From: JAKVBH01 sp049800955
GTDB taxonomy: Bacteria; Pseudomonadota; Alphaproteobacteria; Rhodobacterales; Rhodobacteraceae
Direction of reading: 5' to 3'
Assembly: GCF_049800955.1 (NCBI RefSeq)
Contig: NZ_JBNAGA010000001.1
Location: 1,426,001 to 1,490,000, forward strand
Length of the DNA: 64,000 nucleotides
The position numbers and the translations under genes are program-made. The notes beneath the pieces are model-generated. The model made no database searches. It was not told where the DNA came from and worked only from the letters and a program-made list of their open reading frames with translations. Positions 51,416-59,758 of this stretch are shown piece by piece; position 1 is the stretch's first letter; each line of letters begins with the position of its first letter.

Positions 51416-52726
51416 TCAGTTGTCCTCACCAAACACGCGGGCAAAAATCGTGTCCACGTGTTTGGTGTGATAGCCCATGTCAAATTTCTCTTCGATCTGC
51501 GCTTCGCCAAGGGCTGCGACAACGTCCTTGTCTGCCAGCAGCTCCGCCTTGAAATCCGTACGCTCTTCCCAGACTTTCAACGCATTGCGTTGCACCATGG
51601 CATAGGCATCTTCGCGGCTGACCCCGGCTTGGGTCAGGGCCAGCAAAACACGCTGGCTCATCACAAGGCCGGGGAACTTGTTCATATTCTCGAGCATGTT
51701 CTCGGGGAAGATCAGCATCTTGTCGATCACGCCCGTCAGCCGGGCAAGCGCGAAATCAAGCGTGATTGTCGCGTCCGGGCCGACCATACGTTCAACGGAA
51801 GAATGCGAAATATCACGCTCATGCCAAAGGGTGACGTTTTCCATCGCAGGAACCACGGCCGAGCGCACCAGTCGCGCCAGACCCGTCAGATTTTCCGTCA
51901 ACACGGGGTTTTTCTTATGCGGCATCGCAGAGGAGCCCTTCTGGCCCATGGAGAAAAACTCCGCGCCTTCAAGCACTTCCGTGCGCTGCATATGGCGGAT
52001 TTCCGTGGCGATGTTCTCGATTGAAGAGGCGATGACGCCAAGGGTCGCGAAGAATGCGGCATGACGATCGCGCGGTATAACCTGCGTCGAGATGGGCTCA
52101 GGGACGAGGCCCAACTGGTCGCAGACATGTTCTTCCACGGCCGGATCGATATTGGCGAAGGTCCCGACGGCGCCGGATATGGCACCTGTGGCAATCTCGG
52201 CCCGCGCATCGCGCATGCGGGAGAGGTTGCGGTCCATTTCCGCATAGAACCGCGCAAAGGTCAGGCCCATCGTGGTGGGCTCCGCATGGATGCCATGGGA
52301 ACGGCCGACGCGGAGCGTATCTTTGTGTTCCAGCGCACGGCGTTTGAGCGCGGCGAGCAGTCCTTCGATGTCTGCGATCAGAATGTCAGCTGCACGGGTC
52401 AGTTGCACGTTGAAACAGGTGTCGAGCACGTCCGATGAGGTCATGCCCTGATGCACAAAACGCGCCTCGTCGCTGCCCACATGCTCAGCCAGATGCGTCA
52501 GAAAGGCGATGACGTCGTGTTTCGTCACCGCTTCAATCTCATCGATTCGCGCCACATCAAACTCGACATCCTTAGCTTTCCAAACAGCTTCGGCATTCTC
52601 ACGCGGGATCACACCCAGATTGGCCATCGCATCACAGGCATGGGCTTCGATCTCGAACCAGATCCGGAATTTGGTCTCTGGGGACCAAATGGAAACCATA
52701 TCAGGGCGGGAATAGCGGGGGATCAT
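51416..52726 (-). CDS. purB: Adenylosuccinate lyase
   Basis: Cleaves SAICAR and adenylosuccinate in purine synthesis, 436 residues. The fumarase-superfamily signature GSSAMPHKKNPVLTEN, TSSDVLDTC and GRSHGIHAEPTTMG are present. It starts MIPRYSRPDMVSIW with a modest ribosome-binding site. Unlinked to purCSQ 12 kb away. Confidence 0.96.
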   Translation of the reverse strand: MIPRYSRPDMVSIWSPETKFRIWFEIEAHACDAMANLGVIPRENAEAVWKAKDVEFDVARIDEIEAVTKHDVIAFLTHLAEHVGSDEARFVHQGMTSSDVLDTCFNVQLTRAADILIADIEGLLAALKRRALEHKDTLRVGRSHGIHAEPTTMGLTFARFYAEMDRNLSRMRDARAEIATGAISGAVGTFANIDPAVEEHVCDQLGLVPEPISTQVIPRDRHAAFFATLGVIASSIENIATEIRHMQRTEVLEGAEFFSMGQKGSSAMPHKKNPVLTENLTGLARLVRSAVVPAMENVTLWHERDISHSSVERMVGPDATITLDFALARLTGVIDKMLIFPENMLENMNKFPGLVMSQRVLLALTQAGVSREDAYAMVQRNALKVWEERTDFKAELLADKDVVAALGEAQIEEKFDMGYHTKHVDTIFARVFGEDN

Positions 52727-52799
52727 CGGCGCAGCCTTTCAGTTTGAGCGCCGTGGTCTTAGACTGGGAGCCTGTGCGCGGCAAGGGAAGGGTTTGTAG

Positions 52800-53132
52800 A
52801 TGCGCTGGATTGTCCTTGTTTTGATGCTTTTGCCGGCAATGGCCTCGGCGGATTGGCTGCGTTTGTCCTCCGATGTGGAGGTGGAGGAAGCTTTGGCCAA
52901 CCGAACGCTTGTCTATGACGCCTATACGACCCAAAGCTTCAGCGCCTCGGGAGAGACGCTCTATATCACCGAACGCGTGGCCCAGGGACGTTGGGCGGCG
53001 CGCGGCGGACAGTATTGCAGTGTCTGGCCGCCAAGTGATGTCTGGACCTGCTATGATCTGGAGGTGGACGGCATACGCTTGCGCTTCACAGGCCCGGACC
53101 GGGTCTCAACCGAAGGCGAATACGCAAAGTGA
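52800..53132 (+). CDS. Secreted hypothetical protein
   Basis: A 110-residue exported protein (signal peptide MRWIVLVLMLLPAMASA). The mature part ADWLRLSSDVEVEEALANRTLVYDAYTTQSFSASGETLYI...GRWAARGGQYCSVWPPSDVWTCYDLEVDG is beta-rich with two Cys that could bridge. Its stop overlaps the GTG start of the DUF6314 gene, so the two are coupled. Function unknown. Confidence 0.7.
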   Translation: MRWIVLVLMLLPAMASADWLRLSSDVEVEEALANRTLVYDAYTTQSFSASGETLYITERVAQGRWAARGGQYCSVWPPSDVWTCYDLEVDGIRLRFTGPDRVSTEGEYAK

Positions 53133-53539
53133 GCACAGCATCGGTGCGCGTTCTGTCCGATTTCGCAGGGCGATGGACACTCTCGCGTCAGATATTGCAT
53201 GCCGACGCCCCTGACGCGCAGTTTGATGGTGTTGCCGAATGGGCGTCACACGGGCAGGAATTGATCTATCACGAACAAGGCACGCTCTGCTTGCCGGGCC
53301 ATGCCCCCATGAAATCGGAGCGGCGCTATCTCTGGCGCGCACCCTTGGATGTCTTCTTTGACGATGGGCGTTTCTTTCATGCCGTTCCGCCGGAAGGCGG
53401 CGAGAGCTATCATTTTTGCGATCCGGATGCCTATACCGCGATCTATGATTTTTCAGCGTGGCCCGCATCATTCGACACAACTTGGCGGGTGCGCGGACCG
53501 CGCAAGAATTACACGATGAAGAGCCTGTATACGCGATAG
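53129..53539 (+). CDS. DUF6314 family protein
   Basis: A 136-residue cytoplasmic protein with the DUF6314 pattern FAGRWTLSRQILH, AEWASHGQELIYHEQGTL, DDGRFFHAVPPEGG, YDFSAWPASFDTTWRVRGPRKNYTM. It looks like a small beta-barrel (lipocalin-like) binding protein. GTG start at 53129 with a GTGA overlap. Function unknown. Confidence 0.82.
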   Translation: MSTASVRVLSDFAGRWTLSRQILHADAPDAQFDGVAEWASHGQELIYHEQGTLCLPGHAPMKSERRYLWRAPLDVFFDDGRFFHAVPPEGGESYHFCDPDAYTAIYDFSAWPASFDTTWRVRGPRKNYTMKSLYTR

Positions 53540-53548
53540 CGCACCGCG

Positions 53549-54760
53549 CTAGACAAGCTCTGTCACCACTTCCGAGGCCCGCTCAAGCGTGCGGTGCACA
53601 GGGCATTTATCCGCAATCTGCAACAAGCGCGTGCGCTGTTCCTCGCTGAGATTGCCGGACAAGCGGATGCGACGGCGGAACACATCAATCTTGTCGCCGC
53701 CACCCCCGCTGGCGTCCTGGGCATGGACCTTGTCATGGCAGACATCGACCGACACATGATCGAGCGGCCAGCCTTTGCGGCGCGCATACATGCGGATCGT
53801 CATGGAAGTGCAGGCGCCCAGACCGGAGGAGACCAGACCATAAGGCGACAGGCCTTTGTTGGTTCCGCCATAGGCAAGGGGTTCATCAGCGAGGATATGG
53901 TGATCCGGGCCGTTTTGCACATCTTGCAGAAAGCCAGACGGGTCAGCCTCCGAGACGCGGATAATGCCTTCGGGTGCGCCGGGGGGCGGGGCAGGCGGGG
54001 TCAGGTCCAGATAGCGCGTCGCCCAGGCAGATATGACATCCGCGGCATATTCGGCATCAGCCGCGCGTGAGATGAGGTGATCTGCATCATCCAGCGTCAC
54101 AAAGCTCTTGGGATGTTTGGCGGCGCTGAAGATATTTGTCGCATTTTCAATGCCAACGACCTCATCAAGAGGCGCGTGCAACACAAGCAGCGCTTTCTTC
54201 AAGGCGCTGATACGGTCGGTCAGCGATGCACCGGAAACATCCTCGACGAAGTCTCTCCCGATGCGCACAGGGCGGCCGCCCAGTTGCACTTCGCCTGAGC
54301 CTTCGCGCGCGATCGTCGGCAGGGCATCTGCGAAATTGTGAGTCACATGACCGGGATCGAACGGAGCACCCAAGGTCACAACGCCACGCGCGCTGGGAAT
54401 GTCTTCGGCGGCCCGCAAAACAGCAGCACCGCCGAGGGAGTGCCCAATGAGCAAGTCCGGTGCCATGCCCCGCGCCTCAAGCATTTGCGCGGCGGCGACC
54501 AGATCCTGTGCGTTGGAGGTGAAGGTTGTGTTGGCAAACTCGCCGCTGGAATGCCCCAGCCCTGTGAAATCAAAGCGCAACACGGCAATCCCCATGGATG
54601 CCAGCCGGGCAGCAATACGGCGCGCGGCGGGGATGTCCTTCGAACAGGTGAAGCAATGCGCGAAGAGCGCTGTTGCCAGATGCGGCCCCCGGGGGAGGTC
54701 CAGCCGCGCGGCCAGTTTGTCGCCGCCATGGCCGGTAAATGTCAGTCTTTCAGTGGCCAT
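53549..54760 (-). CDS. Alpha/beta-hydrolase fused to OsmC-family domain
   Basis: A 403-residue fusion. Residues 1-250 are an alpha/beta hydrolase with GHSLGG (nucleophile elbow), FDFTGLGHSSG and late DADH. Residues about 270-403 are an OsmC/Ohr-like domain with the thiol-peroxidase context SSGLGACTSMTIRMYARRKGWPL and CPVHRTLE, whose two Cys would form the peroxidatic pair. It may act on lipid or thioester peroxides. The fusion is recurrent in proteobacteria; the joined reaction is not known. Confidence 0.9.
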   Translation of the reverse strand: MATERLTFTGHGGDKLAARLDLPRGPHLATALFAHCFTCSKDIPAARRIAARLASMGIAVLRFDFTGLGHSSGEFANTTFTSNAQDLVAAAQMLEARGMAPDLLIGHSLGGAAVLRAAEDIPSARGVVTLGAPFDPGHVTHNFADALPTIAREGSGEVQLGGRPVRIGRDFVEDVSGASLTDRISALKKALLVLHAPLDEVVGIENATNIFSAAKHPKSFVTLDDADHLISRAADAEYAADVISAWATRYLDLTPPAPPPGAPEGIIRVSEADPSGFLQDVQNGPDHHILADEPLAYGGTNKGLSPYGLVSSGLGACTSMTIRMYARRKGWPLDHVSVDVCHDKVHAQDASGGGGDKIDVFRRRIRLSGNLSEEQRTRLLQIADKCPVHRTLERASEVVTELV

Positions 54761-54850
54761 GTCTGGTCCTCGTCTTGGTGATGTCAGGACGATAAGCGCT
54801 CTTGCCCGATCTCCCTAGCACTGTGACAACAGCCTCTCGCGCCTGTGATG

Positions 54851-54896
54851 GCATGCGATGGTTTGGTGTTGTTTGTGACAAAGCCATCGCGCATGC
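54851..54896. repeat. Inverted repeat upstream of the EEP-family gene
   Basis: GCATGCGATGG (54851-54861) and CCATCGCGCATGC (54884-54896) pair except for a two-base bulge, around a 22-base loop. It sits 34-79 bases before the EEP-family start and could be a leader hairpin or a protein site. Confidence 0.5.
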
Positions 54897-54929
54897 AGGG
54901 ACAAGTTAGAAAAACAAGGCCAAGCCTGT

Positions 54930-55823
54930 ATGTTGAACGTGGCGTCTGTCGCGGGAGCCCTTTTCTTTGGGTGTCTGCTGTTTTGGGGTTATCTTGGCGC
55001 TCTGCATGCTTCGGGCGACAGTATCGCCGTTTTCCGCATGCCGCTCGCGGTGCTTTTTGCGCTTTTCGTGATCTGGACGCCTTGGCGGCGTCGGGTGCGC
55101 TGGCCGCTGGCCGTTTTGGCCATGGGCGTCATTTGGGTGACGTCCTGGCCTGAGGATCATGTGGTGCCCGCGCGGGTGCAAGCAGACCTGACGATTTATC
55201 AACAAAACCTTCGGCATTCGAGAATACATAATGACGACTTTCTGGAACAGGTCAGATTGGTTGATCCCGATGTCGTGACCTTTCAGGAGGTCTCCCCGCA
55301 AAACCAACACCTGCGCGCGTCGCTCTCAGATATCCTGCCGTTTCAGCATTATTGCGATTTCTCAATTGTCGGGGGAACGGCCGTGCTCTCGCGCTACCCC
55401 TTGGTCCCCGGCCAATTGCGCTGCATCGAAAAAGAGGGGGTCACGATGATGCAGGTGGTCACCGAATGGGGACCCGTCTGGATCGTGTCGCTGCATCTCA
55501 GGTGGCCGTGGCCCTACGGGCAGGATCGGCATCTGGAACTGATCCTGCCCTATCTGGAAGAGCTGGAAGGGCCGATACTTTTCGCGGGAGATTTCAACAC
55601 AGTCCCATGGTCTCACGCGATCACGCGGCTGGAGCGGGCGACAGGGACAAAGCGGCTGGGGCCGCGTCCGGTGACATTTCGTCTGCCCAAAATCCGCATG
55701 CCCGTTACAATTGACCACGTGCTTGCTGATCCGATGTTCGAAGGCTCAGTTGTGTCCGTATCGGGACGAGGTTCGGATCATTGGGGGCTTGTGGCCCACC
55801 TGACAGTCAGGGGAGGCGAATAA
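54930..55823 (+). CDS. Endonuclease/exonuclease/phosphatase-family membrane protein
   Basis: A 297-residue protein with three N-terminal hydrophobic segments followed by an EEP (DNase I-like) domain: NLRHSRIHNDDFLEQVRLVDPDVVTFQEVSPQN (metal-binding Glu), GDFNTVPWSH and SDHWGLVAHL (catalytic His). Such anchored EEP domains act on phospholipids or nucleic acids in the periplasm; the substrate is unknown. The start is preceded by an inverted repeat. Confidence 0.85.
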   Translation: MLNVASVAGALFFGCLLFWGYLGALHASGDSIAVFRMPLAVLFALFVIWTPWRRRVRWPLAVLAMGVIWVTSWPEDHVVPARVQADLTIYQQNLRHSRIHNDDFLEQVRLVDPDVVTFQEVSPQNQHLRASLSDILPFQHYCDFSIVGGTAVLSRYPLVPGQLRCIEKEGVTMMQVVTEWGPVWIVSLHLRWPWPYGQDRHLELILPYLEELEGPILFAGDFNTVPWSHAITRLERATGTKRLGPRPVTFRLPKIRMPVTIDHVLADPMFEGSVVSVSGRGSDHWGLVAHLTVRGGE

Positions 55824-55865
55824 ACGGCACTCAGGCGCAATCTCCAAATGCGCACAGCACAGTTC

Positions 55866-57206
55866 TCACGGGCGCCATAATCGGGGATCAAACGGGTAGC
55901 TGGTCAGGTTTTCGTAACCGTCTTCCGTAATCAGCACCTGATCCTCCAGCTTGATCGAAAAGTCACCGGCCACTTCGCCGACAAGTGCTTCGACGCACAG
56001 CGTCATGCCGGGCTCCAGCTCATAATCAAACGCGCCGGGCACCATTTTGTCCGGGTAGGCGACAAGCGGCCATTCATCACAGAGCCCCACGCCATGCATC
56101 AGGCAGCCATATTTCTGCTTTTGGTATTTCTCGGGCAAAACGTGGGTATTCCGGCTGAGCCACTCGATGTTCACGCCGGGTTTGAGCATCTCCATATTGG
56201 TCTGGATATGTTCGACGCTGATGTTCATCGCATCAATCATGTCCTGCCGCGGTGCCTCCGGTCCGATCCACCAGGAGCGCGAGATATCAACACAGATGCC
56301 GTAACTTCCAACGAGATCTGTATCAAAGGAGATTATCTCATTGAGCTGAGGTTTGCGCGGCCCGCATTCCTGAAACCAGGGGTTTGTGCGTGGGCCGGAG
56401 GCCAGGAGCCGCGTCTCGATCCATTCGCCGCCGCGCCGGATATTCTCGGCGTGCAATACCGCCCAGATATCATCCTCGGTGGTTTTGCCATCCCCGACAT
56501 GGGCGCGGGCAAAATCCTCCATCGCGCGCACGGCCGTTTCGCAGGAATGCGACGCACAGCGCATGGCCTTGATCTCATCGGGGCCTTTGACGGCACGGGA
56601 CTTCTCAGTGACTTCTTCACCTTCGACAATGTCAAAGCCCTGCGCCTCAAGGGCGCGGAGCCCATGCAGCATGATCTTGTCGACAGCCAGGCGTTTGTTG
56701 CCCGGGGCATGCTCTTCAAGCAAAACACGGACCTCATTTGAGAAGACATCCGCCTGCACGGAAGCCTTGTCGCCGCGGTCAAAATAGAACAGATCCGCGC
56801 CTGAGCGTTGTTCGCGCACCAGCGGGTTGAACGTCGATAGAAACGGCGAGTTTTTGTAGTCCCAGATCACCATATAGCCATCGGCGCAGAGCAAGACCGC
56901 CCGGAACGGGTTGTGCGTGTTCCACAGCTGCATGTTGGTGCTGTCGGTGGCGTAGCGAATGTTGAGCGGGTCAAAGACCAAGAGCCCCGCAAGATCACGG
57001 TCTACCACATGGCGGGTCAGCCGGTCCCAGCGATAGCGGCGCATGGCTTGCAAGTCCGGTAGTTCCAATCCCGCGGCGGCCCATTCGTCAAAGGCAAGCT
57101 GGGTGGGGCCAATCTCGATGCGATCTGCATCATTGGGCGTGTTATCCCCGAGCATGGCGCCGCGGCTGGGATCAATCTTGCGCGTGTCGCGATAATGCGT
57201 GTTCAT
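55866..57206 (-). CDS. dddP: Dimethylsulfoniopropionate lyase DddP
   Basis: Cleaves DMSP to dimethylsulfide and acrylate. A 446-residue M24 metallopeptidase-fold enzyme collinear with studied Ruegeria/Roseovarius DddP from MNxHYxxTRKIDPSRGAxLGDNTPND onward. The metal ligands D295, D297, D307, H371, E406 and E421 and the catalytic Asp377 (HGVGLCDEWP) fall exactly at the reference numbers, so the enzyme is predicted active rather than a peptidase relative. GGGAGG precedes the ATG. Two dyads lie in the upstream region (57226-57240 and 57304-57326). Confidence 0.95.
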   Translation of the reverse strand: MNTHYRDTRKIDPSRGAMLGDNTPNDADRIEIGPTQLAFDEWAAAGLELPDLQAMRRYRWDRLTRHVVDRDLAGLLVFDPLNIRYATDSTNMQLWNTHNPFRAVLLCADGYMVIWDYKNSPFLSTFNPLVREQRSGADLFYFDRGDKASVQADVFSNEVRVLLEEHAPGNKRLAVDKIMLHGLRALEAQGFDIVEGEEVTEKSRAVKGPDEIKAMRCASHSCETAVRAMEDFARAHVGDGKTTEDDIWAVLHAENIRRGGEWIETRLLASGPRTNPWFQECGPRKPQLNEIISFDTDLVGSYGICVDISRSWWIGPEAPRQDMIDAMNISVEHIQTNMEMLKPGVNIEWLSRNTHVLPEKYQKQKYGCLMHGVGLCDEWPLVAYPDKMVPGAFDYELEPGMTLCVEALVGEVAGDFSIKLEDQVLITEDGYENLTSYPFDPRLWRP

Positions 57207-57225
57207 CTGGCCCTCCCGTCGTCTT

Positions 57226-57240
57226 TTCCCGATTTGGGAA
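57226..57240. promoter_or_regulatory. Short dyad in the dddP promoter region
   Basis: TTCCC-GATTT-GGGAA, a 5-base-arm inverted repeat 20-34 bases upstream of the dddP start. Possible operator for an acrylate- or DMSP-responsive regulator, none of which is encoded nearby. Confidence 0.35.
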
Positions 57241-57303
57241 CGTTCTGTTGCTCTAAGCTTGGCTATTTGCGACCTGATGCGATGTCGCGAAGTGACCGGG
57301 TCT

Positions 57304-57326
57304 CAATGCGCGGTGATTGCGCATTG
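57304..57326. promoter_or_regulatory. 8-bp inverted repeat between dddP and the DUF3445 gene
   Basis: CAATGCGC, 7-base loop GGTGATT, GCGCATTG: a perfect inverted repeat with 8-base arms. It sits 33 bases before the DUF3445 start and about 100 before dddP, on a shared divergent region. Confidence 0.5.
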
Positions 57327-57358
57327 TGTCTCCTGCGCGCCTGCGCCACGCTGGGTCC

Positions 57359-58099
57359 ATGATTTTACAGGACAAAATCCCTTACGACATTGCGGACAAA
57401 CCATTGCCCGGTATCCAACCGTTGGATCCGTCGGATTGGCTGCGCGTCGATGACGCTTACGCCGCGCAAATGCGTGAGCGACGCAGATTATGTCAGGAGC
57501 AATGGGAAGATGTGCATGCGATGCTGCCTCCTGCGGAAGACGCGGCGCGCGAATTGCTGGAGCTTGTCCGTCTCGATCTCGCGGATAGGCCTGAGTTTAC
57601 CGTGGAGCACGATTGCATCACAGGCCCTGATGGACACAGAACCCAGATAGATCGGGACGCGCCGTTGATGACCCTCGCTTCGCTGGTTCAGGAAGACTTC
57701 TGTCTCCTCACCAAGGCCGAAGGCGCGCGCGAACATGTGCTGACTGGTGCCATCTTGTGTTTTCCGGCCTCCTGGCGCCTGTCCGAGAAGATTGGCAAAC
57801 CCTTGGTGCAGGTGCATGAACCGGTGCCGGAATACACTTCCGTTGCAGCCCGGGTGCAGCGCTTGTTTGACGGGGTTCAAGTGGGCCGGCCGCTCTGGCG
57901 TCGCAACGTGCTATGGTATCAGGACGCGACGCTCTACCAGCCACGCTCTGCCCATGTGCCGCGCCCGATCGATGACACCACTCAAGCACCGTTTTTGCGC
58001 TCAGAGCATCAAACCCTGCTCAGATTGCCGCGCACACGCGCGGTGGTCTTTGGCATTCACACTTATGTCGTGGCGGCCGAGGCTGTCTGCGCAAGCTAG
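57359..58099 (+). CDS. Haem-dependent oxidative N-demethylase-like protein (DUF3445)
   Basis: A 246-residue protein of the DUF3445 family, which includes the haem enzyme that oxidises dimethylamine to methylamine and formaldehyde (HODM/DmmA). The family stretches DRDAPLMTLASLVQEDFCLL and LCFPASWRLSEKIGKPLVQVHEPVPEY are present, as is RNVLWYQDATLYQP. ATG 57359 is chosen because it matches the family start. Divergent from dddP. Dimethylamine use is inference; the companion DmmBCD genes are not in the window. Confidence 0.82.
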   Translation: MILQDKIPYDIADKPLPGIQPLDPSDWLRVDDAYAAQMRERRRLCQEQWEDVHAMLPPAEDAARELLELVRLDLADRPEFTVEHDCITGPDGHRTQIDRDAPLMTLASLVQEDFCLLTKAEGAREHVLTGAILCFPASWRLSEKIGKPLVQVHEPVPEYTSVAARVQRLFDGVQVGRPLWRRNVLWYQDATLYQPRSAHVPRPIDDTTQAPFLRSEHQTLLRLPRTRAVVFGIHTYVVAAEAVCAS

Positions 58100-58102
58100 C
58101 CG

Positions 58103-59248
58103 CTATGCGCCGCGCCAGATCCAGCCGCCCCCGAGAACGCGCGTGCTCTCGGGGTCATAAAAGACGCAGGCCTGACCGGGCGAAACACCTTCCTCAGCCT
58201 CCAGGAGCTCGACCTCAGCCAAGCCGTTGTCCAGCGGTTTGAGGATCGCTTCGCGCGGCGGACGGGTCGATCTGACTTTCACGGCCAGGTTGATTTCCTG
58301 ACCGGGTGTCAGCGGCGCATCCCCTAGCCAGTTGATTTCGCGCACCGGGATCGTCCGCGTCGACAAAAGCGCCTTGGGACCCACAATGACCCGCTTCGTC
58401 TCGACATCGAGCTTCACCACATAGAGCGGTTCGGACAGGCCGCCGATGCCCAGGCCGCGCCGTTGGCCAATCGTGTAGTGGATCACACCCTCATGTCGCC
58501 CAAGGACACGTCCATCAGCATGCACGATCTCCCCGGGTTCTGCCGACCCGGGCCGCAGTTTCTCAATGACCTTGGCATAGTTGCCGTCCGGTACAAAACA
58601 AATGTCCTGGCTGTCCGGTTTGTCAGCCACAGGCAGCCCGTGCTTGGCCGCCAAAGCGCGCGTTTCGTCTTTGCTTTCGAGGTGACCCAAGGGAAAGCGC
58701 AGGAAATCCAGCTGCTCCTGAGTTGTGGAAAACAGGAAATAGCTTTGATCGCGGGCGCGGTCCGCCGCGGCGTGCAGTTCTGCTTTGTGCGGGCCCGCCT
58801 TGCGCTGAATGTAATGCCCCGTCGCCATGCAATCGGCATCAAGATCCTTCGCGGTTTCCAGCAGATCCTTGAATTTCACGCGCTCATTGCACCGAATACA
58901 AGGGACCGGCGTTGCCCCGCCGAGATAGCTCTCGGCAAATTCGTCCATGACGGCGTCTTTGAAAATATTCTCGTAATCAAGCACATAATGCGGAAAATCC
59001 ATCTCTTCAGCGACGCGCCGCGCATCATGAATATCGCGCCCGGCACAGCAGGCGCCTTTCTTGGCCAATGCCGCGCCGTGATCGTAGAGCTGCAAGGTTA
59101 TGCCCACCACGTCATACCCCTGAGAGGCCAGTTCAGCCGCAACAACAGAGCTGTCCACACCGCCCGACATGGCAACAACGACCCGCGTGTCCTGCGGGGA
59201 TTTGGCGAAGCCAAGCGAATTGAGGTCGGTTTTACTGTCGAGCGCCAT
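58103..59248 (-). CDS. mnmA: tRNA-specific 2-thiouridylase MnmA
   Basis: Introduces the s2 of wobble uridine-34. The 381 residues hold the P-loop SGGVDSS, the catalytic Cys in PVPCIRCN and its partner in DICFVPDG. Convergent with the DUF3445 gene, four bases apart. TusA (12.2 kb) may be in the same sulfur relay. Confidence 0.95.
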   Translation of the reverse strand: MALDSKTDLNSLGFAKSPQDTRVVVAMSGGVDSSVVAAELASQGYDVVGITLQLYDHGAALAKKGACCAGRDIHDARRVAEEMDFPHYVLDYENIFKDAVMDEFAESYLGGATPVPCIRCNERVKFKDLLETAKDLDADCMATGHYIQRKAGPHKAELHAAADRARDQSYFLFSTTQEQLDFLRFPLGHLESKDETRALAAKHGLPVADKPDSQDICFVPDGNYAKVIEKLRPGSAEPGEIVHADGRVLGRHEGVIHYTIGQRRGLGIGGLSEPLYVVKLDVETKRVIVGPKALLSTRTIPVREINWLGDAPLTPGQEINLAVKVRSTRPPREAILKPLDNGLAEVELLEAEEGVSPGQACVFYDPESTRVLGGGWIWRGA

Positions 59249-59376
59249 CGTATGTCTGCCTTGAGGAGGAATGCGCGGAATATAGGAAAATCCTAAGTAT
59301 TCTCAAGGGCTGGCTTCATGTCGCGTTAAGTCGCGTGAGTGCACTTTCGAGCAAAGTGTAATGGTTGAGGTGACAG

Positions 59377-59655
59377 ATGTTTCTCAAGAAAGTAGACGGC
59401 CCCCGCGCCGTGACCTTGCCGGATGGATCCACGATGACCCGTGCAGATCTGCCGTCTTCAGACACGCGCAGATGGGTTGCGTCGCGTAAGGCGGCAGTGG
59501 TCAGAGGCGTGTTGTATGGGCTTATCTCGCAGAAAGAAGCCGAGGAGATGTATAGTATTTCGGCGGATGAATTCCGGGAATGGGTCATCGCAGTGACCAA
59601 ACACGGCGAAGAAGCGCTCAAAGCCACCGCATTACAGCGCTACAGACAATCTTAG
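59377..59655 (+). CDS. sciP: CtrA inhibitor SciP (DUF1153)
   Basis: A 92-residue helix-turn-helix protein that in Caulobacter binds CtrA and blocks transcription of its targets. It begins MFLKKVDGPRAVTLPDGSTMTRADLPSSDTRRWVASRKAAVV, nearly identical in pattern to SciP. Encoded just upstream of ctrA, which it would restrain. GAGGTGACAG precedes the start. Confidence 0.93.
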   Translation: MFLKKVDGPRAVTLPDGSTMTRADLPSSDTRRWVASRKAAVVRGVLYGLISQKEAEEMYSISADEFREWVIAVTKHGEEALKATALQRYRQS

Positions 59656-59672
59656 GTTGCGCATCGATTATT

Positions 59673-59709
59673 GTTCAAACAAGCTTGAACGTGGTAAACC
59701 TTCGTTAAC
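59673..59709 (+). promoter_or_regulatory. ctrA promoter region with dyad and CtrA-like box
   Basis: GTTCAA-N6-TTGAAC (59673-59690) is an inverted repeat. Just after it GTAA-N7-TTAAC (59694-59709) differs from the CtrA consensus TTAA-N7-TTAA at one base, which supports autoregulation of ctrA, known in Caulobacter. The dyad has the GTTC/GAAC halves of a LexA site but in inverted rather than direct order. Confidence 0.5.
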
Positions 59710-59758
59710 CATTTACGGTCAATTTGTTTTTGACTTCATTTTATTGCGGAGATGACAG

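Noticed and set aside
57216..57246. LexA-type site before dddP
   Set aside because: AACGTTC and TTCCC/GGGAA occur near each other but no GTTC-N7-GTTC or GAAC-N7-GAAC pair is present.
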